Shown: positions 24,699 to 34,150, numbered from the stretch's first letter. The stretch: 38,696 bases of DNA from Chrysochromulina tobinii (GCA_001275005.1 JWZX01003168.1:1-38696); one strand, 5' to 3'. The notes: a model not told the origin generated them from the sequence alone. Translations and numbers: made by a program.

Positions 24699-27600
24699 CG
24701 CCGCCGAGGCGATTGGAGACGTGCTCATCGACGCGGGCGCCGCCCGCGACGCGCACGCTGTACGGGCTCGGAGCGCTCTCGCCGCCATCCTCACACGGGG
24801 AGACGTGTCGCTGGCCATCGTGGTCACACTCGTCCCGCCGCAAGTGGATATCAGCTCAGAGGCGGTCAGCGCAGGCTACTCATGGCAGCGCGCGGCGGCG
24901 GCGGCCGGCTCTCCCCGGCACGCTCTTGCGTGCATTGCGGAGCAATACCTGCTACGCTGGGTTACCGCGTCGAGAGATATCTGCATCGCGGGCGTCCGCA
25001 CCGGGGTCGCCAAGGCGCAGCCTACGGCGCGTGCGCTCGATCCCAATCGCCTGAAGAGCGTCGACATGGATGCCGCTACGCGCGAAGAGGCAAGCGCGCT
25101 ACTCTGTGTGGCAGACGGGCTGCTCGAGGCCGCCGCACGCGAACCGCACCTTGCTGACGCGCTCTTATGCTGGCGCGAGAAGGTCACCACCGCGCGCGAC
25201 TTCGCACCTCCGGCAATCGTCGCCGCGGCTGGGCGGGAGCCGCCCGCCTCTCTGGCGAGCAAGCCCTTCAAGCACCGCTGCACTATCCCGAGCACGACGC
25301 CGGTCCCAGTGCAATGGAAGGCGCCGCGGTGGCCCGTTGGCGTGCCAGCACCGGCGACCTTGCTCGACACGTACACGCCGACGGCCCGCGCCGAAGTGCG
25401 CGCGCAGCTGGAAGCGGTCGCTCGGTGGAACGCGACGCGGGTAGGGGGCACTATGGCGCCCCGCCCCGTCCACCGCAGCTGGAGTGACAAAGCGCGCCTG
25501 CCATGGTTCCAAGGCCGCGTGCTATGGGAACGCGACGGCAAATGCGCGCTCGTCGACGGGCGTCTTCCCGCCACGCGCGTTCGCATGCACCGCGAGGCGG
25601 CGCTCTGGCTGCTGCGCGACTACCCGCACAGGCAACTTGTGTCTTTCCTGGTACATGGGGTCACGCTACACGACGACCTCCCTCTTCAGACGTCCATCGC
25701 CGCCAACCTTCTCTCGTTCTACGACGTGCGTGGCGGACCTGACGGCGTAGCCGAAGAAATGCACGGGCTCAAGGAGCGCGGCTGGTATCTCAGCAGCGCG
25801 GGCCTAATTGCGACATCCGCGGCGGTCGCGTCCACAGCAGCGCAGAAGGCGGACACGGCGGCGATGGCGCCAGTGCAGCCCGCGGCGGAATTGACCTCAC
25901 TGCGAGAGGCGCGTCTGATGACGTCGCCGGCCAGGATAAACCCGCGCGGCGCGGTAGCGCGCAAGGATTTAGGGCCGCCCCGAGGAGTAGCCGAGCTCGG
26001 TCACCCACGGCGCGAAACGGTCACGACCGACACCGGCGAGATCGTCACCTCAGTCAACGAGGCCACCAGCACGGAGCGCAGCGTGGCCACCGGCGACGAT
26101 TTCTGGGCGCGGCCGGAGATCAAGCCAAGGCCGAGCGATCTCGTGCTCAACCTGCTCATCCTTCGGGCCATGGGCAATTGCCTGCGGCCGGCCTTCGGCG
26201 GCACGGCACCGGCCATCCTGCTCATCCTCTTCGACTACAAATACTTCTTCCACTCGCTGGCGTACATGGCAGGCGAGGTGTGGAAAACCGGATGCGCCGT
26301 GCCCGCGCGGGCAGCACCGGGCGTGGCGCACCGTAAGCGCTACGACGTCCTTGCGGAGCTCGTCCTAGCCATGGGGTGGACGCAGGCGAGCAAGGTAGCC
26401 CAGGACTTTGGCAACGCCCTTATGTGGCTGCTACTTCGCGCCTTGGACAAGGCGCTCGCCCCGCACGTTGCCGAACTTCGCGAGGCGAGCAAGGCCTTCG
26501 ACTCGATGTGGAAGGGCAGGCTGGCGCTCCAACATGACGACTATGGTACACAAGCGCGCGTCGTCACCGCGTTGCAATACACTGACGACAGCGTCAAGGC
26601 GTGCCTGGGAGCAACGGCCACCGTCACCACCATTGTTGAATTTTGTCGCATCATTGGGCCTCGCTTCTACGCCGGGCCCGACGCACACGAAGCCGCTCGT
26701 GGCACGGTCACGCGATCCGTCGTTGACGAATACGGTGTCGCGCTGCAGGCGTGGCGGCAGCTCGCGCCCAAAGGCAGCGTACGCGCCCACGGGCGAGACG
26801 AGCCCGCGCCGGCCCATGCTAGCACCGTCCCCATTGGAAGGGGAACCGCCGCTGGCAACCCATTTCCAGTCACCGCAACGCAAGACGCGACTCGGGTGAC
26901 CACGGGCTTCGCCTGCTTTCTCGCCAGCGTGCCAGACACATCAGCGCGCGCGGTCGGAGCCCTTCTGAACTTACAAGTCGCCCAGGGGCATGACGAGCGG
27001 CTCGCAGGGCAGCTCCAGGCATATGCCGATCAGCTCGCCTCTCGCGTGCGCGCGGGAGAGCACCTCGCTCTTCAATGCCCGGGCTGCCGCTGTCCCTTGC
27101 AACCGGGGCGATGCCACGCCACGGTTTTCGCGGCGGCGATCGCACAGCGCTGTTCGATAGCACTGGAGGAGGCGGCAGGTCCGCCGACGGACCCAGTTAT
27201 CGCCCCGCCACGGGAGGCCCTCGGGCTTGATCTCGAGGCGGCCAAGATGCACAAATGGCATCTCGGCGGCAGCGGCATCTGGACGGGAGTCGGCGTGAGC
27301 GCAACATTCCTCGTCATTTGGGTCCCGCAGGCGAAAGCGGTGCGATGCCTGGTCGAGATCGCCGACGTGCTCGACGGGCGCTGCGAGGTGGCTCGGTACC
27401 GCAGCCTTCATGGGGCCCTCGCCGACCTCGTCCTCCCCACTGGTGGTGATTGGTACCGCATGCAGGGCATGGCGGTGCCGCTGCGGAGCGACCAGGAGCT
27501 CGGCGAAGGCCCCAACGTTCTTGTGCGCGAGAGACCGCAACTGTGGAAACGACTCAAGGCCTGGCAGACTCTTCTGGCCAACAGCCCTGGATCACCCATG

Positions 27601-30600
27601 ACCGCCACACTCCCAGCGGCGCATTCAGCCGTGCGCACCGACATCGTCACCTGGGACATTGGCGGTGATGCCGCCAAAGATGGCGTGCCCAAACAGGGCC
27701 TAGGCGCATGGTTCTATGGAGTCTGGTGGTGCGCGCCACTTGGGGACTGGCCTGCGCTCGCAGACGCGCACATCACGTGCCTCGAGCTCGTCGAGGTAGG
27801 GCTCGGCGTCGTCATGACGGCCAGATGGCTCGCCGGGGCGAAGCGCGTACGGCTCCGGGCTGACGCGATGGCAGCCTTCCTCACGCTACGTGCGCGGCGG
27901 GATGACGGCTCGCTCGCGCGCGGCGCACAAGCAGCGGAGCTCGTCGCGGCGCACGAGGTCATCATGCAGCAGCCAGAGTGGAAACGGCTACATGACGGTC
28001 GGTGCGAGATTCTCACCGAGCAAACGTTCGGCGAGAGCATGCTGCTGCACGACGCAGCTAGCCGCAACAACCCCGAGCTCATCCGAGACGTGAGCGCTGC
28101 CCTAGGCGTCGTCCCGAAACGGATCGAGCTCTCGGCACGTGCTCGGGCATACCTGCAGGACGTGTCGAACGCGCTCCTCGACACGCGGCGAGGCGCCGCA
28201 CAGCACGCACCGATGCACGCCGCCGCACTCGAACACGGCGCGGCCGGCAATGGTTCAGGGCCGCGCACGCCCTTCTCTCAGGCATGGCCTGGAGCAGCTG
28301 CCTCATCAGCTCGCGCGATGCAACAGCAGATGCAAGCCGACGAGGGCACGGTAGGCGCGCCTCGGCCGTGCGATGAGCAGCTGTGGCTTTTTATACTTTT
28401 CTACGAATCCTACCTCCTCGCCCTCGACGACGAGGCGCTCGCTGGCTTACCGTCTCCACCGTCAAGCGACTACTGGGATTCGCCCCACTCGATTGACAGC
28501 TACAACAATTGGGAACCACCAGACCTCGATCCGCCTGACGAGTTGTCGCCCGGCGAGTGGTTCCCAACCGGCCTCCATCACGCGTGGTCACCTGGCGACG
28601 ACCCGTACCCCGATTCGCCGCAGGGCTCTGGCGGCGACACCGGCGCGGTCGCGGACGCCGTCGACACCGGCGTGACCTGCGCGGCGCGAGATTCACACGT
28701 ACCCATGCACGCCGCTGCTCTCGAGCACGGCGCGGCTGCCAACGGCACTGGCCCGCGCACGCCCTTCGCTCAGGCTTGGCCGGGTGCGCCTGCCTGCTTG
28801 CTGCGCGCAATGCAACGGCAGACGGGCGACGGCGCATCCGACGCATTCACAGCTGGCGCGGCGCAGCACGCCCGGCAGGCGCACGCCGAAGGGCGTCGCC
28901 ACGGGTGCGCGATGGCACCGGCGCCAGCGCTCGGGGCACCATCGGGAGCACCTGACCTGACCGACAGAGTCCTCGCCCGGCGCACCAATCGGAGGCAGGC
29001 CCAGAGCCCGCCCGAGTGTGACGACGACGAGCACGCGACCGCCTTCTCGGCCGCCCTGGCTCGCTGCGCCTCAGGACGCGCACGTTTTCGCGGTCCAGGC
29101 GCCGACCCTGTCGCGCCTTCCCGCGCCCTCGTCACGGCTCGCGCGGTGGCGCCCCCGCTCCGGGCGGTTGAGATCGCGCGGAACGCGCTGCTTACAACGG
29201 CGGCCGCGCCCGCCATGCCAGTGGCGGCACGGCGTGGAGCGGCCGAGCTCGAAGAATCGCAGCGCATGCTCATAGAGCGCAGCATCAAAGACGCTCGGTG
29301 CGACGAGGACGGCCTCGGCATCAGCGGCGCGAGCGACGAGCTCCTTCGAGGGCTGCTCACGGCGGCAATGCTCGCGGTCGAGAAGCGCTTTGCGCCCTCC
29401 ACTCGCGGGCAGGACCGATCCTACTGGAGAATGTGGGCCGAGTGGTGCGATAGCATCGGCACGCCGCCTCTCCGCACCAATTCCGCCGCCAACGACGGGC
29501 GCATCGAACATCTACACCGGCGCGAGGTTGCCCTGGCTCTGGGCGCTTTCATGACCTGGGCGGCGGAGGCGGAGCAACGCGGCTACAAGACTGAGAGCAT
29601 GCTCAACCGGCTGCGCGGCGTGGCGCGGCGCCACTGGGCGGTCACGATTCGATTCGTGTCCCTCGCGCTCGTCGTGCAGGCGGCGCAGGGGCTTGTGCGC
29701 GAGCACATCGATGCCCACGGCGCTGACGCGCTGCGTCGACGCTCCAAGGAGCCACTTGAGACGGCGGAAATCTTCGCGCTCCTCAATCTCCCGAAGGGCA
29801 CCCTCGTAGCCCACGGGTCCTCGTGCGTGGTAGTCGGCGACAACCTCGAATGGCAGGGCGTGGTCGTCTTCATCAACTTGTACTGCACGGGCGGCTGGCG
29901 CAAGGAGGCCATCGCGCTGGGGCCCAAAGAGGTCTTCGGGGGGCGCAAGCTCTCCTTAAGCGAGGTCACGTATCGCATCGGAGGCACCCTCCACCGGGAA
30001 CCGACCGTCGCGATCCTCCAGCAGATCACGTGGGGCGACATGTGCTACATAAACCCGGTGCCTTGCAAGAATGACCCGGACAACTCGAAATTCGGGAGCT
30101 CGCCGGTACCGTCGCGCTACCACGCGACGCAGCCCATCTGCCTGGTGCGCGAGCTCGCCAAATACGAGATCATGCGCATGCGCGCCGACCCCATCGCCTC
30201 GTCTCGGACGCCCCGCAAGGAGATGCCGCTCGTGCTGTCGCCCGCCGGCCGCTCCTGGGCCAAGGCCGACCTCGGCAAGTTCTTCGACGGGCTCATTCGA
30301 CACGTGTGCTCTGAGGAACGCGCCAAACAGCTCTCGGTACACAGCTTCCGCGTGTGGCTCGCCTGCGCGCTGCTCGCAGCAGGGGCCACGCCGGAGCAGA
30401 TTATGCTGATGGTGCGATGGTCGTCGGAAGCCGCGCGGAAACTTTACGCGAGGCTCGCGATGACGACACAATGCTCGCTCCAGGCCGGCGCCGTCGACGC
30501 CAGCTTCGATTCGATCCGAGCGCACACGCTCCTTGACGCGTCCGCGGCGGCCGCTGTCAGCGACGAAGCGCGCGCCGCCGCAGAGGCGCTGCAGGCGACC

Positions 30601-30813
30601 ACCTCCCTGATCGACGCCGTCACGGTCGGCGCAGGAGCACACGTCGCCGCAGCCAAAGACCTCCGGCGCACATGCAACATCGACGACGATGACGTCTTTG
30701 GACTGCTCGACGAGGCGAGCCATGCGCTCGAGGGCCTCGCCGTGAGCGCGGACGCTGCCTTCACGGAGACGGCAGCGACCGAGCCGCAGGCCGAGTCCGA
30801 CGACGAACCGTGA
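24280..30813 (+). CDS. ORF2 polyprotein: reverse transcriptase, RNase H and tyrosine recombinase
   Basis: From the first ATG (24280) the ORF encodes 2177 aa; the open frame reaches back to 24217. Residues about 540-810 carry the RT: INPRGAVARKDLG, ILFDYKYFFHSLAY (motif A-like) and QYTDDSVKA with the Tyr at 767 of the YxDD box. RNase H follows from Asp1126 (TWDIGGD), with ITCLELVEVGL (Glu), LRADAMAAFL (Asp) and LLHDAASRNN (Asp). A linker holds two copies of a 31-residue module. The tyrosine recombinase (about 1715-2070) has Arg1874 (GGWRKEA), a Lys in PCKNDPDN, His2021-x-x-Arg2024 (HSFR), Trp in MVRWSSEAARKL and nucleophile Tyr2056. All expected catalytic residues are present. The protein would copy the element's RNA and insert circular DNA by recombination. 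Confidence 0.9.
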   Translation: MDDDWTAVPSLCWHDGISAIPLGVPASTSASPTPLCTRAFQWCHGAGTRSPMRTERSGGPTLSARYAKGRRAHNAAWNTIGCVHADTPATNSVAVVPGRIVHGVVMLLFPGASHAAATVAGRPLPCAHGATSESRKLITSAAEAIGDVLIDAGAARDAHAVRARSALAAILTRGDVSLAIVVTLVPPQVDISSEAVSAGYSWQRAAAAAGSPRHALACIAEQYLLRWVTASRDICIAGVRTGVAKAQPTARALDPNRLKSVDMDAATREEASALLCVADGLLEAAAREPHLADALLCWREKVTTARDFAPPAIVAAAGREPPASLASKPFKHRCTIPSTTPVPVQWKAPRWPVGVPAPATLLDTYTPTARAEVRAQLEAVARWNATRVGGTMAPRPVHRSWSDKARLPWFQGRVLWERDGKCALVDGRLPATRVRMHREAALWLLRDYPHRQLVSFLVHGVTLHDDLPLQTSIAANLLSFYDVRGGPDGVAEEMHGLKERGWYLSSAGLIATSAAVASTAAQKADTAAMAPVQPAAELTSLREARLMTSPARINPRGAVARKDLGPPRGVAELGHPRRETVTTDTGEIVTSVNEATSTERSVATGDDFWARPEIKPRPSDLVLNLLILRAMGNCLRPAFGGTAPAILLILFDYKYFFHSLAYMAGEVWKTGCAVPARAAPGVAHRKRYDVLAELVLAMGWTQASKVAQDFGNALMWLLLRALDKALAPHVAELREASKAFDSMWKGRLALQHDDYGTQARVVTALQYTDDSVKACLGATATVTTIVEFCRIIGPRFYAGPDAHEAARGTVTRSVVDEYGVALQAWRQLAPKGSVRAHGRDEPAPAHASTVPIGRGTAAGNPFPVTATQDATRVTTGFACFLASVPDTSARAVGALLNLQVAQGHDERLAGQLQAYADQLASRVRAGEHLALQCPGCRCPLQPGRCHATVFAAAIAQRCSIALEEAAGPPTDPVIAPPREALGLDLEAAKMHKWHLGGSGIWTGVGVSATFLVIWVPQAKAVRCLVEIADVLDGRCEVARYRSLHGALADLVLPTGGDWYRMQGMAVPLRSDQELGEGPNVLVRERPQLWKRLKAWQTLLANSPGSPMTATLPAAHSAVRTDIVTWDIGGDAAKDGVPKQGLGAWFYGVWWCAPLGDWPALADAHITCLELVEVGLGVVMTARWLAGAKRVRLRADAMAAFLTLRARRDDGSLARGAQAAELVAAHEVIMQQPEWKRLHDGRCEILTEQTFGESMLLHDAASRNNPELIRDVSAALGVVPKRIELSARARAYLQDVSNALLDTRRGAAQHAPMHAAALEHGAAGNGSGPRTPFSQAWPGAAASSARAMQQQMQADEGTVGAPRPCDEQLWLFILFYESYLLALDDEALAGLPSPPSSDYWDSPHSIDSYNNWEPPDLDPPDELSPGEWFPTGLHHAWSPGDDPYPDSPQGSGGDTGAVADAVDTGVTCAARDSHVPMHAAALEHGAAANGTGPRTPFAQAWPGAPACLLRAMQRQTGDGASDAFTAGAAQHARQAHAEGRRHGCAMAPAPALGAPSGAPDLTDRVLARRTNRRQAQSPPECDDDEHATAFSAALARCASGRARFRGPGADPVAPSRALVTARAVAPPLRAVEIARNALLTTAAAPAMPVAARRGAAELEESQRMLIERSIKDARCDEDGLGISGASDELLRGLLTAAMLAVEKRFAPSTRGQDRSYWRMWAEWCDSIGTPPLRTNSAANDGRIEHLHRREVALALGAFMTWAAEAEQRGYKTESMLNRLRGVARRHWAVTIRFVSLALVVQAAQGLVREHIDAHGADALRRRSKEPLETAEIFALLNLPKGTLVAHGSSCVVVGDNLEWQGVVVFINLYCTGGWRKEAIALGPKEVFGGRKLSLSEVTYRIGGTLHREPTVAILQQITWGDMCYINPVPCKNDPDNSKFGSSPVPSRYHATQPICLVRELAKYEIMRMRADPIASSRTPRKEMPLVLSPAGRSWAKADLGKFFDGLIRHVCSEERAKQLSVHSFRVWLACALLAAGATPEQIMLMVRWSSEAARKLYARLAMTTQCSLQAGAVDASFDSIRAHTLLDASAAAAVSDEARAAAEALQATTSLIDAVTVGAGAHVAAAKDLRRTCNIDDDDVFGLLDEASHALEGLAVSADAAFTETAATEPQAESDDEP
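28204..28794 (+). repeat. Duplicated 31-residue module in the ORF2 linker
   Basis: Copies begin at 28204 and 28696 (492 bp apart). Both read MHAAALEHGAA(G/A)NG(S/T)GPRTPF(S/A)QAWPGA, then A..(A/L)RAMQ. DNA identity is high but not complete, with mainly synonymous changes, which suggests an older duplication kept under protein-level selection. The intervening stretch is acidic and Pro/Ser/Asp/Tyr-rich. Confidence 0.85.
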
Positions 30814-30849
30814 GTCCCGCCCCGAAACGGGCTGTGACGCACGGTCACA

Positions 30850-31112
30850 TAGCAGTGCGAGGCGAGCACTACGGTGCCAGCCCGAGCACGGATGCACGAA
30901 CGCACGGCCATCGCAGTGCGCGGCGAGCACCACGGTGCCTGCCCAGTAACCTCCGCTGCGGCGGAGGCAACCAGCAGACGGCGCGAAACCCACACGGGTC
31001 GCGGCAGTCGGCAGAGCACGGCAGAAGCAGTGCGGGGTATCACGCAGACGGCGCGGAACCTTCGGGTCGCGGCAGTCGGCTCAGCACGGCAGAGGCAGTG
31101 CGGGGTATCGTG
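30850..31112. repeat. Imperfect tandem repeats in the retroelement 3' region
   Basis: Two families occur. One, of about 62 bp, is GCAGTGCG(A/C)GGCGAGCAC(T/C)ACGGTGCC at 30852 and again at 30913. The other, of about 70 bp, is GCAGACGGCGCG(A/G)AACC then GGGTCGCGGCAGTCGGC and CAGTGCGGGGTATC, at 30974-31041 and 31044-31109. Such 3' repeats fit the complex termini of YR elements. Confidence 0.75.
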
Positions 31113-31162
31113 CAGAGGCACGTACAGGAACGCCAGTGGCGTGACCAACCCACCCACCCGAG

Positions 31163-31342
31163 AGGGACATACCATAGGGAGGCGACAGATCTGCGCTCAG
31201 CCGCGAGGGACAGTAGCCAGAACGACCGAGATGATCGCCGAGATACACTATCTCGGAGTTTATCTCGGCGAGTTCTGGCGAAGTGCCCAGGGCACGAGAT
31301 GCAACCGAGGATCGGTCGGACCCAATTACCGAGTATGTCCCT
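31163..31342. repeat. Nested inverted repeats (hairpin) near the retroelement 3' end
   Basis: CGCCGAGATA (31236-31245) pairs with TATCTCGGCG (31261-31270), and its inner part pairs with TATCTCGG (31249-31256) across a 3-base loop, so two alternative hairpins compete. CCAGAAC (31217-31223) pairs with GTTCTGG (31272-31278) outside these. Further out AGGGACATAC (31163-31172) pairs with GTATGTCCCT (31333-31342). Confidence 0.75.
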
Positions 31343-31466
31343 ATAGCATAGTAAGATGCTAATCCTGTGTACCTATCCACAGGTCACTATTCACAGAGCT
31401 TGAGCGCTCCAAACGAAACAACCATACCAGCCCCGCGGGGCTAACCATAAATACCATATTCTGAAC

Positions 31467-33572
31467 ATGAACGCATCAGCCCTGCGAGGAAGGCGACCCA
31501 TTCCCACGCAGCAACACCGCTTTTCAGCTTTTCACGCGTCTTGGCGCGCAACGGTTGTGAATGTGCCTCAACTTTTGACGAACATGCCTGCAACCATGCG
31601 TCGGACCTGTTTCCGGTCAGCCAGCCCGGCGAGCCTACCGCCTGTGCTGCCACAGGTCACCACCGCCGCCCTGCAGGGTGCACTGCAGGCCAAAGAGAAA
31701 CGCGCCCGGGAGCAACGTGGCAAGGTGACAGATGCGGAAGAGGTAGAAGAGGCCACTTGGGCCGCGCCCAAGGAAATCACTCCAATCGAGACGTTGCTTC
31801 TCCTCCCGGAGAGCGCGGCGCGCGACGATACGCACGAGCTGGTCGTTAACAGGCATGTGCTCGCAGGCTGGGTCGAGCAAGAGTCGCCGTGCTGTGCTGC
31901 AGCAAGCCTCGCCTGCATGTTCAACGCCCTTCGGCGGCATGAAGCCAAAGATGGCAGCGCCATGAAGCCGGCGCCAGTGCTCGCAGCCTTTCGAGATTTA
32001 TTTCTGGGAGAGCTCGCCGACAAGCGTGTGATGACGGCACGTGCACTGAGCCTGCCGGAGGCGAGCGGCGCTGCCAGTCTTGGCGTGCTGCTGCGCTGCG
32101 TAGAGCATCGGCAGGCTCGAAAAGGGAAGCCGATCACGGGGCGCAAGGAGAGGGCGGTCAGCACGGCGGAGCTACGCACGACACTCCGGGAGGTGGTCCT
32201 CGAGGGCCCCGACCCTGCCGCGCGCGAGCTGCTACTCCCAGCCGAGCAACGGCCCTCAGAGAGCCATGAGGCGATGCTGTGGCAGCGCCTGCGCTCCTGC
32301 TACAATGTGAATGCTCCCGCCAATCTCACCGCGGTGGATGCGCCGTCTGCCGCCCCAGTGACGGATACTCCAGCGACGATAGACGCTGCAGCGGCGTTGC
32401 CAGTAGCCAGCACCAGCAGCGCACCCGCTGCCACGTCGGTGGCAACGGGCAGCAGCGGCAGCAGCGGCAGCAGCGGCAGCAGCGGCAGCAGCAGCGGCAG
32501 CAGCGGCAGCAGCAGCGGCAGCAGCGGCAGCAGCGGCAGCAGCGGCAGCTGCGGCAGCTGCAGCGGCAGCGGTAGCGGCAGTGGTGCCGCCGGTGGCCCG
32601 ACGGATGGCGTGAGAATGTACCTGCTCAAGCGCGCCCCGTTCGAAAAGTTCGGCGTGCGCGTGGGCTGTGGATACCCGAATGGACCCCCGCTCGTGACGG
32701 GTCTCTCCGGGGTCGCGACGCGCAGCAAGCTCAAAGTGGGCGACATCATCCAGCGAATGGATGGTAAGGAGGTTGCGAGCGCGGAGGCGGCGACTGTCGC
32801 CTTCGCCCGCGCGGGCACGAGTATCTCCTTGCATGTGCAGCGGCCAGAGGGCGGCGCAGACGCGCCGCTCGAGGGCCGCGCCGCAGAGGCCGACGCGGCC
32901 CTGATCAAGCTCCTCCACAGCCATGTCGGCTTCTGTAAGCTCACTTGCGACGCGCCGTCAACAGCGGCGATCGGCAATGCGCATCTGCTGCGCGCGAGCA
33001 CGGTGCTCAACGGCGAGACAGAGAAGTGCATGCGCGTCTACGGCAGCCGCTTCTGTGGAATCAACCGCGACGACGACGCGGTGCTGATCAGTGAGACCGA
33101 CTCGGCTGAGGCACAAGAGAGCCAATTCCACCGGCTCTGGACGGCTTTCATCAACGAGGATACGGCGCTCATCGCACACTTTTGGAACCATTACGCGCCC
33201 ATCTACGCGCTCCGAAAGTACCACGACCGGACCAGCGGCGAGATGCAACTAGAGCTGCTCACTGCGAAGCCGGCGCAGCGCCCGTCGCGCTGGATCACGT
33301 GGGAAGCGATGCGCGGATGGCTCCTGCAGTGGAATGGGTACGGCATCTTGAGGTTTGACCGGATCGAGGCGAGGCGAGGTGAGAGCCCGTGGCGCCAGGG
33401 CATGAAAGCTGCGCCTGGTGTGAGGACCCTTTGGGGCCCCAGCAGTGTGAGGACCCCGGACTCGGACTCGGACCGGCTCGACGGCCAGAGCGCTATTTTG
33501 GAGAGCCCGTGCCCGGCACCAGAAGTGGACCAGACGCCGGCCAGACGCCGGTCGGACGCCGAACTACGGTAG
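31467..33572 (+). CDS. BIVM-like protein with inserted PDZ domain
   Basis: The protein is 701 aa, intronless, start MNASALRGRRPIPTQQ. Residues 135-155 (WVEQESPCCAAASLACMFNAL) and the C-terminal block (INEDTALIAHFWNHYAPIYALRKYHD, then AKPAQRPSRWITWEAMRGWLLQWNGYGILRFD) are the conserved core I associate with basic immunoglobulin-like variable motif-containing protein (BIVM), found from Giardia to animals. The CC pair before a helix and the later NHY resemble the Cys/His layout of papain-like peptidases, but activity is unproven. Between them sit a Ser/Gly repeat (about 328-375) and a PDZ domain (about 380-465: FGVRVGCGYPNGPPLVTGL, LKVGDIIQRMDGKEV), which I do not know from other BIVM proteins. 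The N-terminus (RRTCFRSASPASLP) might target an organelle. It lies just downstream of the retroelement. Confidence 0.7.
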   Translation: MNASALRGRRPIPTQQHRFSAFHASWRATVVNVPQLLTNMPATMRRTCFRSASPASLPPVLPQVTTAALQGALQAKEKRAREQRGKVTDAEEVEEATWAAPKEITPIETLLLLPESAARDDTHELVVNRHVLAGWVEQESPCCAAASLACMFNALRRHEAKDGSAMKPAPVLAAFRDLFLGELADKRVMTARALSLPEASGAASLGVLLRCVEHRQARKGKPITGRKERAVSTAELRTTLREVVLEGPDPAARELLLPAEQRPSESHEAMLWQRLRSCYNVNAPANLTAVDAPSAAPVTDTPATIDAAAALPVASTSSAPAATSVATGSSGSSGSSGSSGSSSGSSGSSSGSSGSSGSSGSCGSCSGSGSGSGAAGGPTDGVRMYLLKRAPFEKFGVRVGCGYPNGPPLVTGLSGVATRSKLKVGDIIQRMDGKEVASAEAATVAFARAGTSISLHVQRPEGGADAPLEGRAAEADAALIKLLHSHVGFCKLTCDAPSTAAIGNAHLLRASTVLNGETEKCMRVYGSRFCGINRDDDAVLISETDSAEAQESQFHRLWTAFINEDTALIAHFWNHYAPIYALRKYHDRTSGEMQLELLTAKPAQRPSRWITWEAMRGWLLQWNGYGILRFDRIEARRGESPWRQGMKAAPGVRTLWGPSSVRTPDSDSDRLDGQSAILESPCPAPEVDQTPARRRSDAELR
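32449..32584 (+). repeat. AGCGGC/AGC microsatellite coding Ser-Gly repeats
   Basis: About 130 bp of AGCGGCAGC-type units encode SSGSSGSS runs directly before the PDZ domain of the BIVM-like protein. The tract is a pure codon repeat with few interruptions (TGC, GGT) at its 3' end, so length variation between strains is likely. Confidence 0.9.
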
Positions 33573-34150
33573 GAACTTGATGACGCCTGGCCGTAAAGAG
33601 CCTATTAGGCTTTAGAGACGTGGACAAGAGGGGACAGACGGCGCTCAGTAACGGATGCACAGAGCCTATGGCTGTGTCAAATCTCTATGACTATGTGTCA
33701 GTCGGCGTATGAGCGTGCGAGTGACACACGTGGTGCCAACGAACCGTGTCGTTAAGCTTTCAGCTTTCACCGGACGGGATGACGGAAACGTTTTGTGTAC
33801 ATGCCCGGCCGGCATTTCGATTTGTATCTTTCGGCACTCACACGTAACTCTGCACCCTGGCCCGCGCTCACCACCACCATGACGCGCTCACAGGGCACGG
33901 CCTCACGCCTCACGCACCTTTCCTGTACGCTCTCCCAGGCGCGATCCGGACAACGCTACCCCTCCCACGGCCTCGCAACGCGCTCGCACGCACGTGCCGC
34001 TCACACATCCTGCCTCGGACGCCGTCTCGGGCGGCCCAGCTGCGCCCTCTTCTTCGGGCCCGACACACACACGCACGCACGCAGCACGCGCGCGCCGCCG
34101 CGGCGGGTGCGCCCCAACCGCCGCCGTCCCAACCGCCGCGACGGCGGCGC
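33573..34150. other. Intergenic region between convergent BIVM-like and CAP genes
   Basis: No gene is recognised. It holds a CG-rich CGCGCGCCGCCGCGGCGGG stretch near 34086-34108, CACGCACG repeats near 34065-34085 and CTCACACGTAACTC-type sequence. Open frames here lack family signatures. Confidence 0.45.

Larger units (their letters stand above)
20463..31345 (+). mobile_element. DIRS-like tyrosine-recombinase retrotransposon, apparently full length
   Basis: The element carries a Gag-like ORF1 and an ORF2 with reverse transcriptase, RNase H and tyrosine recombinase, the defining set of YR (DIRS-order) retrotransposons. Both ORFs are long and open, suggesting recent activity. No integrase of the DDE type and no aspartic protease were seen, as expected of the order. 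The true ends are not fixed: the 5' end lies between 20093 and 20462, and the 3' end somewhere after the repeats at 30850-31345 and before the next gene at 31467. YR elements make no target-site duplication, so none was expected. I could not find a 5' partner of the 3' repeats, so inverted or split-direct terminal repeats remain unproven. Confidence 0.85.

Noticed and set aside
27000-29300. Methyltransferase domain between RNase H and recombinase, as in some DIRS elements
   Set aside because: No SAM-binding or DPPY-type motif was found in this linker.
20463-30813. Retroelement as LTR (Gypsy/Copia), LINE or endogenous virus
   Set aside because: No DDE integrase, protease, endonuclease or envelope-like protein seen; the tyrosine recombinase places it in the DIRS order.
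30850-31110. CRISPR array
   Set aside because: Only two imperfect units per family, no spacers of even length, eukaryotic context.
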